Assembly: GCA_035325645.1 (NCBI GenBank)
Contig: DAOKZK010000010.1
Span: forward strand, 1 to 64,000
Direction of reading: 5' to 3'
DNA: 64,000 nucleotides
From: Macondimonas sp035325645
GTDB taxonomy: Bacteria > Pseudomonadota > Gammaproteobacteria > UBA5335
Shown: one piece after another, positions 59,753-64,000 of the stretch
Numbering within the stretch: position 1 is the first letter of the stretch
Layout of the letters: every line of letters starts with the position of its first letter
Program-made: the position numbers and the translations under genes
Notes under the pieces: generated by a model
What the model was told of the DNA's origin: nothing
Database searches by the model: none
What the model saw: only the letters and a program-made list of their open reading frames with translations

Positions 59753-61687
59753 CGTCGGGCTTCCCTTCGTTTGGCAGGCGCACGCGGCCGTCATGCCGTG
59801 GGCCATGGGTTCAGGATGGGCTTGGCGGGACTGTTGCTCGCCCTCGCCGGCTGCTCCGATGACGGCAAGACCGGCGGGCTGCCGCCCATTCCGTCAGATC
59901 GCGCGCCCGGTCGGTGGGACCTCACCGCAATCTACCGGGACGAGGCCGCCTTCGAGGCCGACATCGAACAACTGCGCAAGGCGCAGGCGGCGTTTTCAGC
60001 GCAATGTCCGGGGCATCTCGGGAAGGCGTCTGGACTGGCCGACTGTCTGGGCCGCTATTCCGACCTTCAGGAACGGGCGGCAAGGCTTTCGGGCTATGCC
60101 CAGCTCCGCTATGACGAGGATACCACCAACGCCGTTGCGCTCGCCCGCAAGCAGCAAACCGAGGCGCTGCAGGCGGGTGTCGCCGAAGCCACGAGCTTTC
60201 TGGAGCCGGAACTCGTGGCGCTCGGGCCCGAACGCATCGACAAGCTCATGCGACGCCACAAGGCGCTCGCCGGCGAATACCGGCATCTGCTGAAGGAAAC
60301 CATGCGCCGCGCCCCGCACACCCTCTCGGCGCCCGAGGAACGGCTGATGGCCATGGCCGGACCGATGGCCGAAACCGCTGCCCAACTGCAAACCACGCTG
60401 ACCAATGCGGAAATGCCCTGGCCCACCGTGACCCTGCAAGGCGGGCAAACCTTGCGGCTGGACCAGACCGGCTACCAGCAAGGCCGGCAGCTCCCCGATC
60501 GGTCCGATCGACAGGCCGTGTTCGAGGCTTTCTGGAAGACGTTTTCGGGTTACGAGCAGACCCTCGGCGTTGCGCTCTACGGTCAGTTGCAGCGCGACCG
60601 CTTCCTGGCCCGAGCACGCCGCTACGACAGCACGCGCGCCGCCAGCCTCGACCGTGACGGCGTTCCGCTCGAGGTCTACGACACCCTGATCCGCGAGGCC
60701 GAGCGCGGCTTGCCGACCCTGCAGCGGTATCTGCGCCTGCGCGCACGGCTGATGGGGCTCGACCGGCTGGCCGCATACGACCTCTATGCGCCGGTGACCG
60801 CGGCGGCGCCGCAATTCACGCTGGGCGAGGCGGAGCAGGCCGTGCTGAATGCCGTGGCGCCCCTCGGGGCCGACTATCAGCGCGCCATGGCCGAGGGCTT
60901 CAACGACGGCTGGATGGACTCGGAGCCGCGCCCGGGCAAGCGTTCCGGTGCCTACATGATGGGCTCCATCCACGCCGTCCACCCCTTTGTGCTCATGCAG
61001 TTCACGGGCGATTTCGACGCGGTGTCGACCCTGGCCCATGAGTGGGGCCACGCCATGCATTCGCATCTGGCCAACCGGAAACAGAACTTCCTCAACGCGC
61101 AATACCCGATCTTCCTGGCCGAAGTCGCCTCGACGGTCAACGAGCGGCTGCTGATCGAGGATGCGATCGGCAAGGCCAAATCCGACGAGGAACGGTTGTT
61201 CTATCTGAACGAAGCGCTGGAGAGCCTGCGCGGGACGTTCTTCCGGCAAGCCATGTTCGCCGCCTTCGAGCGCGACATTCACGACCGCCTCGCCGCCGGC
61301 GAAGCTCTCACCGGCGCCGATTTCAGCCGGCTCTACCTGGCGCTGGTGCGGCGCTACCTGGGGCAGGACACAGGCGTCGTCGACATTGCCGATGCCTATG
61401 GCATCGAGTGGGCGTACATTCCCCATTTTTATTACAATTTTTACGTCTACCAGTACGCCACCTCGATCGCCGCCGCCAGCCTTCTGACCGACAACATCGC
61501 GCGTGGCGGCGAGCAGCGCACGGCATACATGAACCTGCTGGCGGCCGGCGGATCGGACAACCCTTACAGGCTGCTCAAGCAGGTGGGCGTCGATCTGGCC
61601 ACGCCGGCCCCCTACCGCTCGCTGATCCAGCGCATGGACCGACTGCTGAACGAAATGGAAACCATCGTGGCGCGCCGCGGCTTGTGA
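59747..61687 (+). CDS. M3-family oligopeptidase, lipoprotein
   Basis: 646 aa from ATG 59747; ATG 59816 is an alternative that starts right at the lipoprotein signal. The lipobox LLALAGC predicts an acylated Cys. The zinc site is STLAHEWGHAMHSHLANRKQ (HExxH) with the downstream Glu in FLAEVASTVNERLL; this and YYNFYVYQYATSIAA are marks of PepF-type M3B peptidases. It would cut oligopeptides in the periplasm. Confidence 0.92.
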   Translation: MHRRASLRLAGARGRHAVGHGFRMGLAGLLLALAGCSDDGKTGGLPPIPSDRAPGRWDLTAIYRDEAAFEADIEQLRKAQAAFSAQCPGHLGKASGLADCLGRYSDLQERAARLSGYAQLRYDEDTTNAVALARKQQTEALQAGVAEATSFLEPELVALGPERIDKLMRRHKALAGEYRHLLKETMRRAPHTLSAPEERLMAMAGPMAETAAQLQTTLTNAEMPWPTVTLQGGQTLRLDQTGYQQGRQLPDRSDRQAVFEAFWKTFSGYEQTLGVALYGQLQRDRFLARARRYDSTRAASLDRDGVPLEVYDTLIREAERGLPTLQRYLRLRARLMGLDRLAAYDLYAPVTAAAPQFTLGEAEQAVLNAVAPLGADYQRAMAEGFNDGWMDSEPRPGKRSGAYMMGSIHAVHPFVLMQFTGDFDAVSTLAHEWGHAMHSHLANRKQNFLNAQYPIFLAEVASTVNERLLIEDAIGKAKSDEERLFYLNEALESLRGTFFRQAMFAAFERDIHDRLAAGEALTGADFSRLYLALVRRYLGQDTGVVDIADAYGIEWAYIPHFYYNFYVYQYATSIAAASLLTDNIARGGEQRTAYMNLLAAGGSDNPYRLLKQVGVDLATPAPYRSLIQRMDRLLNEMETIVARRGL

Positions 61688-61704
61688 CGAGAGGCAAAGA
61701 TCGG

Positions 61705-62925
61705 GTGAAGATCGAGTTCTATTTCGATGTTGCCTGCCCGCAGGCCTATCTCGCGGCAGCGCGGCTGGAAGCACTGGAACAGCAGCAAGGCTGGGAGGTC
61801 GACTACCGCCCGGTTTCCCTCTCGGGGCTCTATCGCATCTGGACCGGGCAGGACGAAGCACCGCAAACGCGCTACAGCGCCGCCCGGCGGCGCATGGAAC
61901 AGCGCGACCTGATGCGACAGGCCGAGACGCTTGATCTGTACCTGAACGAGGACGCGGTCGAGACGCCGCCGGACAGCGTCGATGCCATGCGCCTGATCAT
62001 CGGTGCGCCGGCCGAGCGACGCGCGGCCTTGATGCGCAATCTGTTCCAGGTGGTGTGGGTCGATGGCGAGGACATCGGCAACCGCGGTGTCCTCGCCTGG
62101 ATTGCCGAGGCCAGCCAGGTCGACCCCGGGCTCATGGACCGCCCCGAGGTGCGCAAGGCCTTGGACCTGGAGACCGAGGTCGCTGCCAATCTGGGGGTGT
62201 TCGGGGTGCCGACGTTCCGCACGCCGGAGCGGCTGTGGTGGGGGTTCGACCGCCTGGGCTTCATCGAGCGAGCCGCGGGACAGACCGCAGAACCCAGGCC
62301 GCCCCGTCGCTCGGGCGGGCAGATCGAGTTCTTCCACGATTTCGCCAGTCCGTTCTCCTATCTCGCCGCAACGCAGATCGAATCGTTTGCCGCCGGCCGG
62401 GGCGCCAGTCTGATCTGGCGACCGATCCTGCTCGGCGGCCTGTTCAAACGGATTCACGCGCCGCTGGTTCCCTTGAGCGTCATGTCGAGGCCGCGACGCG
62501 AATACATGGCGCGCGACCTGACGGATTGGGCCGAGGTCTGGCGAGTGCCCTTTCAATTCAACAGCGAATTCCCGCTCAACACCCTGCTCGCGCTGCGCGT
62601 GGCACTCGTCGCGCCGCAGTTGACCTTGCCGCTCTACCGCGCGGCCTGGAGCGACAATCGGGACATCGGCCAGCCGGAAGTCGTGGCGGAGATCATCCGC
62701 GAAGCCGGGCTAGCCGTCGACGATGTCCTGGGACAGGCCGGTCGGGACGAGGTCAAGAATACGCTGCGCCTGAACACGGAGACGGCCGAACGGATCGGCG
62801 CCTGCGGCGCGCCGACCTTCCGCGTCAATGACCGGGTGGTGATCTGGGGACAGGACCGGCTCGACATGGTCGAGCGGGTGCTCGAGGGCTGGATGCCCGC
62901 CGTCGATGCGCAACCCCGGCACTGA
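61705..62925 (+). CDS. Two-domain DsbA/2-hydroxychromene-2-carboxylate isomerase-like protein
   Basis: 406 aa from GTG 61705, with GAGG upstream; GTG 61684 overlapping the previous stop is possible. Two thioredoxin-like domains of ~200 residues each follow the HCCA-isomerase/DsbA pattern: domain 1 IEFYFDVACPQAYLAAARLE, domain 2 IEFFHDFASPFSYLAATQIE. Each ends with a GVPTFR or GAPTFRVNDRVVIWGQDRLD segment holding the cis-Pro. Domain 1 keeps one Cys (ACPQ) and domain 2 has Ser (ASPF), so neither is a CXXC oxidase. It may be a glutathione-dependent isomerase; the substrate is unknown. Confidence 0.88.
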   Translation: MKIEFYFDVACPQAYLAAARLEALEQQQGWEVDYRPVSLSGLYRIWTGQDEAPQTRYSAARRRMEQRDLMRQAETLDLYLNEDAVETPPDSVDAMRLIIGAPAERRAALMRNLFQVVWVDGEDIGNRGVLAWIAEASQVDPGLMDRPEVRKALDLETEVAANLGVFGVPTFRTPERLWWGFDRLGFIERAAGQTAEPRPPRRSGGQIEFFHDFASPFSYLAATQIESFAAGRGASLIWRPILLGGLFKRIHAPLVPLSVMSRPRREYMARDLTDWAEVWRVPFQFNSEFPLNTLLALRVALVAPQLTLPLYRAAWSDNRDIGQPEVVAEIIREAGLAVDDVLGQAGRDEVKNTLRLNTETAERIGACGAPTFRVNDRVVIWGQDRLDMVERVLEGWMPAVDAQPRH

Positions 62926-62958
62926 GGCGCCCACCGACTCAACCCGCAAGGCTGACGC

Positions 62959-63882
62959 ATGACGACGGCCTTCCTGACCCATCCCGTTTTCCTGAAGCAC
63001 GACATGGGCAGCCACCACCCGGAGCGTCCGGCACGGCTCGAGGCCATACATGGCCTATTGCACGCCCGCGGCCTGTGGGCCCGCGTCCAAACCCACGAAG
63101 CGCCTCGCATCGATCGGTCGGGCCTGTTACGGGTACACAGCGCCGCCTATCTGGATCAGATCAGCGCGCTGGCGCCGCGCGAGGGTTACTGCTTCGTCGA
63201 TCCCGACACGGCCATGAACCCCTTTACCCTCGAAGCGGCGGAACGGGCGGCCGGCGCCGCCGTGCGGGCGGTCGATCTGGTGCTCGGCGGCGAGGCAACA
63301 AACGCTTTCTGCTGTGTGCGGCCGCCTGGACATCACGCCGAGCGCGACCACGCGATGGGGTTCTGCTTCTACAACAACATCGCCTGCGGCGCCGCGCACG
63401 CTTTGGATGTCTACGGGCTGGACCGGATCGCGATCCTGGATTTCGACGTGCATCACGGCAACGGTACCGAGGACATGTTCCGCGACGATCCGCGCGTCCT
63501 GTTCTGCTCGAGCTTCCAGTATCCTTTCTACCCCAACACCCCGATCGACCACGCCCACGCGCGCATCATCAGCGTTCCCTTGCCGGCTGGTACGCGCGGC
63601 ATGGATTTTCGCGAAGCCATCGCTGCGGCGTGGTTTCCGGCGCTGGAACGGTTCGCCCCCCAGATGGTGTTCGTTTCCGCCGGTTTTGACGCCCATCACG
63701 AGGATCCCATGGCGGATCTGATGCTCAACGAGCGGGATTATGCGTGGATCAGCGAGGAGATCGTTCGCTTTGCCGCTTGCCATTGCGGGGCGCGGATCGT
63801 GTCTTCTCTCGAGGGCGGCTACCATCTCACGGCGCTGGCCGAAAGCGTTGCTGCACATGTATCGATGTTGTTGCGGGGATGA
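62959..63882 (+). CDS. Histone deacetylase family hydrolase (AcuC/AphA-like)
   Basis: 307 aa. Family motifs: HHPERPARLEAIHGLLHARG, then RPPGHHAERDHAMGFCFYNN with the active-site His pair, LDFDVHHGNGTEDMF with the zinc Asp/His, and SAGFDAHHEDPMADL with the second Asp. It is a zinc amidohydrolase acting on acetylated small molecules, polyamines or proteins. Independent of the islands; likely housekeeping. Confidence 0.94.
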   Translation: MTTAFLTHPVFLKHDMGSHHPERPARLEAIHGLLHARGLWARVQTHEAPRIDRSGLLRVHSAAYLDQISALAPREGYCFVDPDTAMNPFTLEAAERAAGAAVRAVDLVLGGEATNAFCCVRPPGHHAERDHAMGFCFYNNIACGAAHALDVYGLDRIAILDFDVHHGNGTEDMFRDDPRVLFCSSFQYPFYPNTPIDHAHARIISVPLPAGTRGMDFREAIAAAWFPALERFAPQMVFVSAGFDAHHEDPMADLMLNERDYAWISEEIVRFAACHCGARIVSSLEGGYHLTALAESVAAHVSMLLRG

Positions 63883-63929
63883 AGGCTCAACAAGGGTTTA
63901 TCGGTCCGCCGGCTCAGAGCTTGACCGTA

Positions 63930-63983
63930 GTTTATGAACTTTATCAGGAATGCCTCGCAAGTCGTGTGCATAAGTTCATAAAC
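63930..63983. repeat. Inverted repeat at window end
   Basis: GTTTATGAACTTTAT and ATAAGTTCATAAAC form an almost perfect inverted repeat (one extra T) separated by about 25 bases. It is AT-rich, unlike its surroundings. It could be a recombinase core site, a mobile-element end or a weak hairpin after the deacetylase gene; the window ends too soon to tell. Confidence 0.5.
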
Positions 63984-64000
63984 CTTTGGCACTCCTTTGG

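Noticed and set aside
1..64000. CRISPR array, rRNA operon or complete tRNA gene
   Set aside because: No regularly spaced repeats and no rRNA sequence. The tRNA-like pieces found lack acceptor, D and anticodon arms.

Overview
The window reads as a mosaic of accessory DNA joined to a stretch of ordinary chromosome in a high-GC Gram-negative bacterium. A beta- or gammaproteobacterium is likely: there are lambda-type tail genes, CopABRS and CopK copper genes, a CadR/PbrR-type regulator, BtuB/TonB with a cobalamin riboswitch, and Tat and Sec signal peptides. I cannot name the genus from sequence alone.

Region 1 (1-24435) is the late half of a lambda-like siphoprophage. A DNA methyltransferase runs in from the left edge. 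Four small minus-strand genes follow, three of them unassigned and one a DUF3489 protein, and all four carry the same 31-bp leader element. Next come terminase small and large subunits, gpW, portal, head protease with a nested scaffold start, decoration and capsid proteins, tail terminator and tube, G/GT chaperones with a likely -1 frameshift, tape measure, tail-tip and J-like proteins, a holin-like module, an HNH endonuclease, a GH24 lysozyme and an XRE regulator. No integrase is in view, so the left end lies outside.

Region 2 (24451-37561) is a defence island. Eight minus-strand genes form one tight operon, read from a promoter whose -10 lies inside a small inverted repeat: RHH regulator, DUF499 ATPase, DUF3780, DarT, DarG, DUF1156 methylase, PLD/SNF2-type helicase, TcmP. 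The helicase-methylase-ATPase core resembles the Hma type of predicted antiviral system. The DNA ADP-ribosylating DarTG toxin-antitoxin pair sits inside the operon with overlapping start and stop codons. At its 3' end the operon meets a convergent XRE-DUF5131 (three-Cys-motif) unit whose usual partner is TcmP.

Region 3 (37.7-50.6 kb) is a metal-resistance island: a CadR/PbrR-like regulator with a cation diffusion facilitator, degraded HTH and EAL fragments, CopRS facing CopAB, then a Met/His-rich periplasmic peptide, a c-type cytochrome, DUF411, DUF2933, a copper P-type ATPase and a CopK-like protein. It is bracketed by degenerate tRNA/tmRNA 3'-end-like sequences, each followed by a strong terminator. 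Similar scars near 52.1-52.35 kb close a small unit (50.6-52.1 kb) holding a truncated AlpA-like gene and a PIN-domain toxin-antitoxin pair. An IS5-type remnant and a broken Fic gene mark the boundary with the chromosome.

Region 4 (53.9-64.0 kb) is ordinary chromosome. A cobalamin riboswitch leads a btuB-tonB-adenosyltransferase-Rieske operon. Then come a phytase-like esterase, a DsbC/DsbG-like protein, an M3 oligopeptidase lipoprotein, a two-domain DsbA/HCCA-isomerase-like protein and a histone-deacetylase-family hydrolase.
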